DNA of 64,000 nt. Origin: VFZN01 sp050249615. Its GTDB lineage: Bacteria; Acidobacteriota; Vicinamibacteria; Vicinamibacterales; UBA2999. The position numbers and the translations under genes were made by a program. Shown in pieces: positions 36,768 to 44,479 of the stretch. The notes under the pieces were generated by a model. That model did no database searches. It saw only the letters and a list, made by a program, of their open reading frames with translations, and was not told where the DNA came from. Numbering within the stretch: position 1 is the stretch's first letter; each line of letters starts with the position of its first letter. Location: the NCBI GenBank assembly GCA_050249615.1, contig JBFWQE010000001.1:1-64000 (forward strand), written 5' to 3'.

Positions 36768-37619
36768 TCACTTCTCGTCCGTGGCCGATTCGGCCGATCC
36801 GCTGCCCGATTTCGAGAGGCGGACACCACCGTTGGTGGTCTGCAGCGAAACCCTGGTGCCACCGCCGTTGAGCGTGCCCTCGAGCCGGCGGCGAGACTGC
36901 TCGCCGGTCAGTTGGAGGTCGAGGTCGGTCGTCCTGATGCCGCCATTGGTGACCCGTGCGGTCACGGATGCACGGCTGTCGCCAGGCAGCGCCAGTGACA
37001 CGCCACCGTTCACGGCCTCGAGCGCCACGCTGCCTTCCCCTGCGAGGGGCGCGGTCAGCTCGATGTCCACACCGCCGTTCACCGTGGATGCGTCGAGCGC
37101 CGCCACCGCGAGCCGCTTGCCCTCCACGCCGCCGTTCACCGTCCTGGCGTGAACTTCCCCATCGAGCCCCGACAGCGCCACCCGCCCGTTGATCGTTCTC
37201 AGATCGACAATCGTGCCCTTCGGCACCTTGACGGTCCAGCGAACCTCGACGTTCGAGACGCCAAAGGTCCGGGGTGCCCGGACCTCGACCCTGACGCCCC
37301 TCTCGCCCACCTCCTCCCGCATCTCGACCTTGCCCAGCAGCTCGCGGGCGGCATCGTCCGAGCCGGCCCTTGCGGTACGCTGCCCGACGAGCTCCACCGT
37401 GCTCCCACTGGCGGGCTCGGCGTCGATTCGACCATTGACGTTGATGAGCTCGAGGCGGCCGCCCTGGGCGAGGGGATACGAGCGCGTCCAGGAGTCCTGG
37501 GCCCGGCCGGCCGCCAGGTCCAGAGAGAACCCTCCCTCCCCCACCTGGACGTCGCAGGCGGCCGTCGCGACCACGACCGCCATGGAAAGACCGATCTGTA
37601 GCAGCCGGCGTCTGAGCAT
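36768..37619 (-). CDS. DUF4097-type beta-repeat lipoprotein
   Basis: 283 residues. Probable lipoprotein: hydrophobic leader MAVVVATAAC with Cys in lipobox-like position. The rest is a right-handed beta-helix made of repeated TxNGxV units (LRTINGRVALSGLDGEV, ARTVNGGVEGK, ASTVNGGVDIE, LEAVNGGVSLA, QTTNGGVRLS), as in DUF4097/adhesin-like proteins. Function unknown. ATG 37619 has AGAGG in front and is preferred to the upstream GTG. Confidence 0.85.
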   Translation of the reverse strand: MLRRRLLQIGLSMAVVVATAACDVQVGEGGFSLDLAAGRAQDSWTRSYPLAQGGRLELINVNGRIDAEPASGSTVELVGQRTARAGSDDAARELLGKVEMREEVGERGVRVEVRAPRTFGVSNVEVRWTVKVPKGTIVDLRTINGRVALSGLDGEVHARTVNGGVEGKRLAVAALDASTVNGGVDIELTAPLAGEGSVALEAVNGGVSLALPGDSRASVTARVTNGGIRTTDLDLQLTGEQSRRRLEGTLNGGGTRVSLQTTNGGVRLSKSGSGSAESATDEK

Positions 37620-37648
37620 GGGCACCTCTTGGGGGAATACGGGTACCC

Positions 37649-37704
37649 GGGTTCTCAGGTTCTCGGGTTCTCAGGTTCTCGGGTTCTCGGGTTCTCGGGT
37701 TCAG
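37649..37704. repeat. Tandem octamer GGGTTCTC array at the smc stop
   Basis: Seven consecutive octamers: GGGTTCTC, AGGTTCTC, GGGTTCTC, AGGTTCTC, GGGTTCTC, GGGTTCTC, GGGTTCAG. The last unit supplies the smc stop codon on the minus strand (37701-37703), so the array starts exactly where the coding sequence ends. Confidence 0.95.
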
Positions 37705-40700
37705 TTCATCTGAATCGAGATGAGCTTCGAGACACCCGGCTCCTCCATCGTCACGCCGTAGAGGCGATTGGCGATTTCCATCGTCTTGCGGCTGTGCGTG
37801 ATGATGATGAACTGCGTCCTGTCCATCATGCCCCGCAGCAGCTCCACGAAGCGGCCGATGTTCGCGTCGTCGAGCGGCGCGTCGATCTCGTCCAGCAGGC
37901 AGAACGGGCTGGGCTTGTAGCGGAAGATCGCGAACATCAGCGCGATGGCAGTGAGCGCCTTCTCGCCGCCCGACAGCAGCATCACGCTCTGCAGGCGCTT
38001 GCCCGGCGGGGAGGCGACGATGTCGATGCCGCTCTCGAGCGGATCGCTCTCGTCGAGGAGGCTGATGCCGGCGCGGCCGCCCCCGAACAAGGTGGAGAAG
38101 GTCTGCTGGAAGTTCGCGTTGATGGCGGTGAACGCCTCTCGGAAGCGGGCGTGGGTGGTCTCGTCGATGCGCTTGATGGCTTCGTTGGTCTGCGCGATCG
38201 AGTCGATGAGATCCTGACGCTGGGTGGTCAGGAACACGTGGCGCTCCTCGAGCTCGCGGTGCTGCTCGATGGCCATCATGTTCACAGGGCCGATCTTGTC
38301 GATCTTGCTCCGGAGCTCGGTGATCGCCTCCTCCGCGGTCATGCGCTCCGGCGTTGGGGCTTCGGCCGTCTCCTCGGCCGGGACCGCCTCCTCGTCTGGC
38401 TCCACGGCCTCCGCCGCGCGGATGGCGCGCACGTCCGGTTCGACCACACCATCGGCTTCCATGCGCTCCACTTCCTCGCGCACGGCGTCCAGCGAGGCGC
38501 CAACGGCGTCGAGGGCCTGCTGCGCCAGGTGGCCGAGGTCCGACTCCGCGGTGGCCCGGTTGACCTCGAGCTCGGAGGCCAGCGCCCGGACCGCCTCGAG
38601 GGCCCGGCGGGCGTCACGGATGACGCCTTCCTGGGTTTCGACCGCGGTGCGCAGCTCCGCCGCCCGCTCGTCGGCCTGGCGCATCCCATCGCGCAAGCCG
38701 TCGAGCGCGCGAACGTCCTCGTCCATGCGCTCCTCGTGCTCGGTCACGCCTGCGAGCAAGCGCTCACGCTGCTCCTGCATCAGCCCGATATCGCGCGCGC
38801 AGGCCGTCACCCGGTTCTCGAGTTCGACGGCCGCGGCTTCCATGCGGGTGACCTCCCCGGCCGCCGCGGCGCAACGCTCGATGAGCGCGGCATGTTCGGC
38901 CCGCGCCTCCGCGGCTGCCCGGCTGGCCACTTCGGCAGCTTCCCGCGCCTCGGCGAGCTTGTGCTGCGCGGCGGCAAAGGCCTCGTCCGCGACCCCCTTG
39001 TCCTCGTCGAGCCGCGCGATGGACTCGCGTGCCTCTTCCTGCCGCTGGTCGAGCCCGGCGATCTCCTCTCGCACTCGGCGAATCTCGGCGGCCACCAGGC
39101 CGGCGCGCTGCTGCAGGCGGAACTCGTCCTGCGCCGCGCGCGCCACCTGTGCCTCGACCGAGACGATGGCCTTTTCCTGGCGATGGATTTCGGCCCCGAG
39201 CGCCTGGATGGCGGCGGTGGCGTGCGCGATGGTCTGCTCGAACCGCGCGGTCTCGTCCGCCAGGGCCGCCAGCGCCGCGCGCTCGGCCCCGATGCGCTCG
39301 CGCAGCTCCTTGATCTCGCGCTTGGTGCCGAGAATGCCCCGCGCCTCCGCTTTGTCGCCTCCCGTGACGACGTAGCGTCCGCGGAACACGTCGCCTTCGA
39401 CGGTGGCCACCGGGACCGGCACAGCCTGCGCGACGCGCGAGGCCGTCTCGAAGGAGTCGGCAATGAGGGCATCGCCCATCGCCGCCCGGAGCGCCGGCGC
39501 GAATGGACCGTTCACGCGCACGACGGCCTGCAGCCGCACGGTCCCGGCCGGCACCTCGGTGGTTCGAACCTCCTCGCCTTGAACCTCCGTGCTGGGACCT
39601 TCCGCGCCCTGCGGCCTTCCCACGATGAAGCCGCACCGGCCGGCGTCCTCCTGCCGGATCAGGCGGAGGCCTGCGGACACGTGCTCGAGACGCTCCACGA
39701 GGACGTGCTGCAGGAGGTCGCCGAGGCACGCTTCGACGGCACGTTCGTAGCGGGGCTCGACCTCGAGGAAGTCCGCGAGGGCCCCCATCTGCCCCACGCG
39801 GCCGTTCGCGTTGACCAGCACCATGCGCGCCGCGTCGGCGAACCCCGCCCGGTGCGCGTCGAGTTCCTCCAGGGACCGGAGCCGCGCCGCCGCGCCCGCC
39901 AGGTCCTGCTCGCGCGACCGCACATCACGGGCGCGCCACTCGTGCTCGATGCGCGCGCTGGCCAGCTCCGACTCGCGCGCGGCTCGGGCCACGCGGGCCG
40001 CATCCAGGCCTTCCTGGGCCCGCCGCAGCTGCTCGCCCGTGGCCTGGCGCTCGGCCTGCACCTTCTCAATCTCCGCCTGCAGCTCGGCGGACTCGACGTC
40101 GAAGCGGCGCTCGGCTTCAACCGCACGCTCGCGCTGGGCCGACGCCGAGTGAATCGCGGCGTTGAGGGCCGTCAGCGTGTTGACCACGGCGTAGACGCCG
40201 GCGCGCGCGCTCTCGACCTCCTGCTCCACGGCCTCGATCGCCTGCTGGGCCCGGGCGTGGTCGTCAACGGCGGACCGCGCCACCCCTGCGGCGGTGTCGC
40301 GGCGCTCCTCGGCCTCCGCCGCCGCCTGTCGCCGGCCCTCCAGCGCCAGGCGCTGGGGCTCGCGGCGGGCCTCGAGGAGGATCCGTTCCTGATTCAGCTC
40401 GGCGGCGCGGGTCTCGAGCATGCCGGCCTGCTGGCGGTCCAGCGCGATCTGCTGCTGCCGACGGTTGATCTCCAACTCGCGCTGATGTGCCTCGTCGCGT
40501 ACCTTGGTGGCCGCTGCGTCGGCCTCGGCCTGGGCGAGGCGCAGCGCCGCGAGGGCGGTCTCGACCTCCGCCAGGCGCGCGGCTGCCGCCGTCTCGGTGC
40601 TCCGCGCGTCGGCCAGCCGGGCCCGCGCCGTTTCGATGGCCGCCGCCAGCGACCGGTAGCGGCGCGCGAAGAGCACCTTCTCCCACCGGCGCATCTCGTC

Positions 40701-41456
40701 GCGGAGACGCGTGTATCGCCGCGCCTTCGCGGCCTGGCGCTTGAGAGCCCCCTTCTGCTTCTCGACCTCGTAGACGATGTCGTCGAGCCGGGTGAGGTTC
40801 TGCTGTGCGGCCTCGAGCTTCAGCTCCGCCGCGCGCCGCCGGGCCTTGTACTTCGTGATGCCCGCCGCTTCCTCGATCAGCTGGCGCCGATCGGTGGGGC
40901 GCGAGCTCAGGATCATCCCGATCTTGCCCTGCTCGATGATCGCGTAGGCCTTCGCGCCCAGGCCCGTGTCCATCAGGAGCTCATGGATGTCCTTCAGCCT
41001 GACCTGATGGCCGTCGATGAGGTACTCGCTCTCGCCCGACCGGAACAGCCTCCGCGTCACCTCGACCTCGCGCGTCGGCGGCGCGATTAGCTCCGACAGG
41101 GTCGCGTGGCCGTTCCCCTCGGCCGCCGGGTAGTGCCCGTGCCCGTTGCCGGACGCCTGGTGGCCCACCTCCTTGTCGAGCGACGGCGGCACGATGACGC
41201 CGCTCAGCTTGAGCCGGACTTCAGCGGCGCCGGTCGGCTTGCGCGCGTCCGACCCGCTGAAGATGACGTCTTCCATCTTCTCGCCGCGCAGGCTCTTGGC
41301 GCTCTGCTCGCCCAGCACCCACGTGAGGGCATCGGCCACATTGCTCTTGCCGCAGCCGTTCGGGCCGACGATGGCCGTCACGCCCTCGTCGAAGGAGAGC
41401 TCGGATCGGTCGGAAAAGGACTTGAAACCAGAAATTTCGAGACGTTCGAGGCGCAT
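37701..41456 (-). CDS. smc: Chromosome segregation protein SMC
   Basis: 1251 residues. ABC-type head with Walker A GPNGCGKSNVADAL (about 32-45), long coiled coils rich in Ala, Glu, Arg and Gln, a hinge around 500-660 (GALADFLEVEPRYERAVEACLG), and the second head half with signature LLSGGEKALTAIAL and Walker B FCLLDEIDAPLDDANIG. Condenses and organises the chromosome with ScpA/ScpB. In the hinge, PQGAEGPSTEVQGEEVRTTE looks non-conserved and repeat-derived. ATG 41456 gives the standard MRLERLEISGFKSF start. Confidence 0.97.
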   Translation of the reverse strand: MRLERLEISGFKSFSDRSELSFDEGVTAIVGPNGCGKSNVADALTWVLGEQSAKSLRGEKMEDVIFSGSDARKPTGAAEVRLKLSGVIVPPSLDKEVGHQASGNGHGHYPAAEGNGHATLSELIAPPTREVEVTRRLFRSGESEYLIDGHQVRLKDIHELLMDTGLGAKAYAIIEQGKIGMILSSRPTDRRQLIEEAAGITKYKARRRAAELKLEAAQQNLTRLDDIVYEVEKQKGALKRQAAKARRYTRLRDEMRRWEKVLFARRYRSLAAAIETARARLADARSTETAAAARLAEVETALAALRLAQAEADAAATKVRDEAHQRELEINRRQQQIALDRQQAGMLETRAAELNQERILLEARREPQRLALEGRRQAAAEAEERRDTAAGVARSAVDDHARAQQAIEAVEQEVESARAGVYAVVNTLTALNAAIHSASAQRERAVEAERRFDVESAELQAEIEKVQAERQATGEQLRRAQEGLDAARVARAARESELASARIEHEWRARDVRSREQDLAGAAARLRSLEELDAHRAGFADAARMVLVNANGRVGQMGALADFLEVEPRYERAVEACLGDLLQHVLVERLEHVSAGLRLIRQEDAGRCGFIVGRPQGAEGPSTEVQGEEVRTTEVPAGTVRLQAVVRVNGPFAPALRAAMGDALIADSFETASRVAQAVPVPVATVEGDVFRGRYVVTGGDKAEARGILGTKREIKELRERIGAERAALAALADETARFEQTIAHATAAIQALGAEIHRQEKAIVSVEAQVARAAQDEFRLQQRAGLVAAEIRRVREEIAGLDQRQEEARESIARLDEDKGVADEAFAAAQHKLAEAREAAEVASRAAAEARAEHAALIERCAAAAGEVTRMEAAAVELENRVTACARDIGLMQEQRERLLAGVTEHEERMDEDVRALDGLRDGMRQADERAAELRTAVETQEGVIRDARRALEAVRALASELEVNRATAESDLGHLAQQALDAVGASLDAVREEVERMEADGVVEPDVRAIRAAEAVEPDEEAVPAEETAEAPTPERMTAEEAITELRSKIDKIGPVNMMAIEQHRELEERHVFLTTQRQDLIDSIAQTNEAIKRIDETTHARFREAFTAINANFQQTFSTLFGGGRAGISLLDESDPLESGIDIVASPPGKRLQSVMLLSGGEKALTAIALMFAIFRYKPSPFCLLDEIDAPLDDANIGRFVELLRGMMDRTQFIIITHSRKTMEIANRLYGVTMEEPGVSKLISIQMN

Positions 41457-41487
41457 GACAGGTCGGCTGAGAGGGAAACCGCCGGCC

Positions 41488-41516
41488 AGTCTAGCAAGCC
41501 CTTCCCCTTGTAGCAA
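41488..41516 (-). promoter_or_regulatory. Promoter for smc
   Basis: On the minus strand TTGCTA (41516-41511), a 17-nt spacer, and TAGACT (41493-41488) resemble a sigma-70 promoter; transcription would start near 41481, 25 nt before the smc ATG. Confidence 0.5.
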
Positions 41517-41524
41517 GGCGGAAG

Positions 41525-41550
41525 GTAGACCCCAATATTTTGGGGTCTAC
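41525..41550 (-). terminator. Perfect 11-bp hairpin over the stop codon of the S41 gene
   Basis: GTAGACCCCAA-TATT-TTGGGGTCTAC: a perfect stem with a 4-nt loop that contains the S41 protease stop codon (41547-41549). No T tract follows. It may end or stabilise the S41 mRNA ahead of the smc promoter. Confidence 0.5.
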
Positions 41551-43163
41551 TGCCCTACTCGGCTGGAGCGGTTCCGCGAGAGTTCCACGAGCTTCTCGGC
41601 CTCGGGGAAGCGCGAGAGCGCAAAGCGCGCCTGGGGGTCGGCGGTGATCAACCGCCTGCGGGCGGTGGCGATGTCGAAAATGGCCTGATCGATCTCGAAG
41701 CGGATCATCGCGCGGATGAAGTCGATGTCCTTCGCCCAGGCGTCCTCGTCGATCTTCAGGTTCCGCCCGGCGACGAACGCCTTGAACTCGTCCAGCATCG
41801 CCGGCGTGACCTCGAAGTCCCGCGGGACGTACGTGAAGCCGGGCGCCTTGGCGCCGGGGCGTGTGTCGCCCTCATAGTAGAACTGCTCGGCGTACGAGGC
41901 GAACAGGCCCCGATTGAAGAGTGACCGCCCGAAGCGGGTCGGGTTGAATCCCTCGATCGGCCCGTCGAACCGCTCGTCGGGTTCGATGCCGCCGCCCGAG
42001 TAGACCTTCCGGCCGCCCGTCGTGTACTTCAGCTGATCCGGCGAGTGCGTGCGGGCGCTCTGATCCTTCATCGTGTAGGTGAGGTACTCGTCGAAGGTGC
42101 CGTCCCAGGGCCGCTGGATGAGGCGCCCGCTCGGCGTGTAATAGCGCGCGGTGGTGAGCGCGAGGCCGGCGCCGCCGCTCACGCGGTACACCGACTGCAC
42201 CAGCGCCTTGCCGAACGTCGTCTCGCCGATGATGAGCGAGCGGTCGTAGTCCTGGAGCGCGCCCGACACGATCTCCGACGCGCTGGCGCTGCTGCGGTTC
42301 ACCAGGGTGATCATCGGGAGGTCGGTGAACTCGGGCGTGTCGGTGGCACGGTAGTCCTGGTCGGAGTTCGGCACGCGGCCGCGCGTGTAGACGACCATCG
42401 AGCCCTTCGGCACGAAGCGATTCGTGATGCGGATGGCCTGATCGAGCTGCCCGCCGGGGTTGCTCCGCAGGTCCAGCACCAGGCGCTTCATGCCCTGCTT
42501 GGTGAGCGTCTCGAGGGCCGCGCCAAGGTCCTCGTCGGTGTGCTCCGCGAAGTCGGTGATGCCGACATAGCCGGTCTGGTCGTCGATCATGAAGACCGCC
42601 GACAGGCTGGGGATGCTCACCTGGTCGCGCATCACGGCCATCGGGATCAGCGCGTCGAGGCCTTTCCGGCGGATCCCGATGTTGACGAACGTGCCCTTCG
42701 GTCCCCGCAGCTTGGCGACGGCGTCCTCGGTGGTCCAGCCCTTGGTGCTCTGGCCCTCGATCTCGGCGATGACATCGCCGCGGCGAATGCCCTTGTCGTG
42801 CGCCGGCGAGCCTTCGAAGACCCGCACCGCGGTGATATCGCCGCTCGGCGCCTGGATGGTGATGCCGAGTCCGTAGTAGCGCCCCTCCTGCCGCTCGCGC
42901 ATCTGCGCGTAGCTGCGCGGGTCCATGAAGCTCGAGTGCGGGTCCAGCGTCTGCAGCATCCCGTTGATGGCGCCGTAGACGAGCCGATCGGACTCGACCT
43001 CCTCGGCATACTGCGACTGGATGGCCGCCAGGGCTGCCGTGAACACGCGGTAGTGCTCGGGCACACGGTCCTGGGTCGCCAGGGCGCTGGTCCCGAACAT
43101 TCCGCCGACGACAGCTGACCCGGCCACGGCCAGGAGGGCCGCCAGAACCGACTTCGTGCGCAT
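41547..43163 (-). CDS. S41-family C-terminal processing protease
   Basis: 538 residues. Signal peptide or anchor (VLAALLAVAGSAVVGG), PDZ domain (about 95-165, GLGITIQAPSGDITAVRVFEG), then the S41 core: VLDLRSNPGGQLDQAI, nucleophile in NRSSASASEI and the lysine in FGKALVQSVY. The C-terminal 150 residues are an extra helical region not typical of CtpA, common in larger CtpB/Prc-like forms. A periplasmic protease for tail-specific trimming. No Shine-Dalgarno; a TAGCAT box is 6 nt before the ATG. Confidence 0.92.
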   Translation of the reverse strand: MRTKSVLAALLAVAGSAVVGGMFGTSALATQDRVPEHYRVFTAALAAIQSQYAEEVESDRLVYGAINGMLQTLDPHSSFMDPRSYAQMRERQEGRYYGLGITIQAPSGDITAVRVFEGSPAHDKGIRRGDVIAEIEGQSTKGWTTEDAVAKLRGPKGTFVNIGIRRKGLDALIPMAVMRDQVSIPSLSAVFMIDDQTGYVGITDFAEHTDEDLGAALETLTKQGMKRLVLDLRSNPGGQLDQAIRITNRFVPKGSMVVYTRGRVPNSDQDYRATDTPEFTDLPMITLVNRSSASASEIVSGALQDYDRSLIIGETTFGKALVQSVYRVSGGAGLALTTARYYTPSGRLIQRPWDGTFDEYLTYTMKDQSARTHSPDQLKYTTGGRKVYSGGGIEPDERFDGPIEGFNPTRFGRSLFNRGLFASYAEQFYYEGDTRPGAKAPGFTYVPRDFEVTPAMLDEFKAFVAGRNLKIDEDAWAKDIDFIRAMIRFEIDQAIFDIATARRRLITADPQARFALSRFPEAEKLVELSRNRSSRVGQ

Positions 43164-43169
43164 AGGGCG

Positions 43170-43198
43170 ATGCTAACCAATAACCCCCCACCCGGCAA
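43170..43198 (-). promoter_or_regulatory. Promoter with -10 box 6 nt before the S41 start
   Basis: On the minus strand TTGCCG (43198-43193), 17-nt spacer, TAGCAT (43175-43170), then 6 nt to the ATG at 43163. Both boxes are in register, so the transcript should begin at about the A of the ATG. Confidence 0.6.
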
Positions 43199-43221
43199 GG
43201 CTTTCCACGGAGCGGGTGCGG

Positions 43222-43227
43222 TATACT
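43222..43227 (+). promoter_or_regulatory. TATACT box for tatA
   Basis: TATACT 60 nt before the tatA ATG; unlike several neighbours this gene would have a conventional leader with GGAG at about 43276-43279. Confidence 0.4.
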
Positions 43228-43286
43228 GCACTTTGGACGTCAGGGCCGGTCCGCCGGCCGATTCGACTCGCAACTGGAGCAGTACC

Positions 43287-43562
43287 ATGTTTGGTTCCAT
43301 TGGCATGCCCGAGCTGGTCATCATCCTGGTGATCGCGCTCATCATCTTCGGCCCCAGGAAGCTCCCCGAGCTTGGCAAGTCGCTCGGCCGCAGCCTCAAC
43401 GAGTTCAAGAAGGCGTCGAACGACCTGCAGAACACGCTCGAGCAGGAGATCAAGCTCGAGGAGCAGAAGGAATCCGCCGCGGCCGCCGCCCGCAAGGCCG
43501 ACGCCGAGCCCGTTCCCGTGGCTCCCGACAACGCGGCCCCGAGCCAGACCGTTTCCCGATAG
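43287..43562 (+). CDS. tatA: Twin-arginine translocase subunit TatA
   Basis: 91 residues. One N-terminal membrane helix (ELVIILVIALIIF), the FGPRKLPELGKSLGRSL hinge and amphipathic helix, then an Ala/Glu/Lys-rich soluble tail. TatA and TatB cannot be fully separated; no other tatA/B gene is in the window, so this may serve both roles. Nine nt before tatC. Confidence 0.93.
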   Translation: MFGSIGMPELVIILVIALIIFGPRKLPELGKSLGRSLNEFKKASNDLQNTLEQEIKLEEQKESAAAAARKADAEPVPVAPDNAAPSQTVSR

Positions 43563-43571
43563 CGCGACGCC

Positions 43572-44429
43572 ATGGCGCTGGTGCCGTTCCCCAACAGCCC
43601 CGCGCGGCGGGATGAGGAGTCGCCTCAGCTCCACGGTCCGGACGGCGGTGACGCGCCGTCGCCGTTCGGCGACGAGGAGGAACCGCTCGACGGGCGGATG
43701 ACGTTCCTCGAACATCTCGACGAACTCCGCCGCCGCATCACGCACGCCGTCGTCGCCCTCTTCGTCGGCTTCCTCGTCGCGTTCGGCTTCATCGAGCGCA
43801 TCGTCGCGTTCGTCTACGCCCGCCTCGTCGCCGACGTGCCGGGCGGGAAGCTCATCTACACTGAGCCCGGTGAGGGCTTCTTCCTCTACATCAAGGTTGC
43901 CGCCGTCGCGGGGCTGCTCATCTCGTCGCCCTACGTCATGCTCCAGGTGTGGCTGTTCATCGCGCCAGGCCTCTACGCGCGCGAGAAAAAACTCGCCGTC
44001 CCGTTCGTCGTGTCCTCGTCCGCGTTGTTCGTGGCAGGCGCCGCGTTTGCGCACTACATCCTGTTTCCGGCCGCCTGGCGGTTCTTCGCCGGCTTCACCA
44101 ACGACTTCATCGAGTTCACGCCGCGCATCGATCCGGTCTTCGGGCTCTACGTGAAGCTGCTGCTCGCGATGGGCCTGGTCTTTCAGATGCCCGTCCTGAT
44201 GTTCGTGCTGGCCCGGCTCGGTATCGTCACGGCGGGCTTCCTGCTGAAGAACATCAAGTACGCCGTCCTGCTGATCTTCATCGTCGCCGCGGTGGTCACC
44301 CCCGACGGCAGCATGGTCGTCCAGACCCTCATGGCAGCGCCGATGATCCTGCTCTACCTGCTGGGCATCCTGGTAGCGTGGCTCTTCGGTAAATCCAATA
44401 AATCGGATGACGAGGAGGCCACCGCGTAA
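43572..44429 (+). CDS. tatC: Twin-arginine translocase subunit TatC
   Basis: 285 residues, six membrane helices. Conserved N-terminal MTFLEHLDELRRRI (about residues 43-56), YTEPGEGFFLYIKV, and the FVLARLGIVTAGFL segment. Receptor for twin-arginine signal peptides. The first 40 residues are an acidic, Pro-rich extension not usual in TatC; an internal ATG (about 43698, in GRMTFLEHL) would remove it, so the start is uncertain. Confidence 0.93.
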   Translation: MALVPFPNSPARRDEESPQLHGPDGGDAPSPFGDEEEPLDGRMTFLEHLDELRRRITHAVVALFVGFLVAFGFIERIVAFVYARLVADVPGGKLIYTEPGEGFFLYIKVAAVAGLLISSPYVMLQVWLFIAPGLYAREKKLAVPFVVSSSALFVAGAAFAHYILFPAAWRFFAGFTNDFIEFTPRIDPVFGLYVKLLLAMGLVFQMPVLMFVLARLGIVTAGFLLKNIKYAVLLIFIVAAVVTPDGSMVVQTLMAAPMILLYLLGILVAWLFGKSNKSDDEEATA

Positions 44430-44443
44430 AGCCTCGACTTTGT

Positions 44444-44473
44444 TTGACTTCCCGCGATCGCGGACCGTATCAT
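44444..44473 (+). promoter_or_regulatory. Strong promoter placing the start at the OmpA ATG
   Basis: TTGACT (44444-44449), 18-nt spacer, TATCAT (44468-44473), then 6 nt to the ATG at 44480. This is the best -35/-10 pair in the window and predicts a leaderless mRNA. Confidence 0.65.
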
Positions 44474-44479
44474 CGGGCT

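Noticed and set aside
37649..37704. CRISPR array
   Set aside because: Units are 8 nt and contiguous, with no spacers and no cas genes nearby.
37629..41090. 1153-codon plus-strand frame over smc, beginning in the octamer repeat
   Set aside because: smc on the other strand is complete with both ABC head halves; this frame starts in a repeat and has no recognisable fold.
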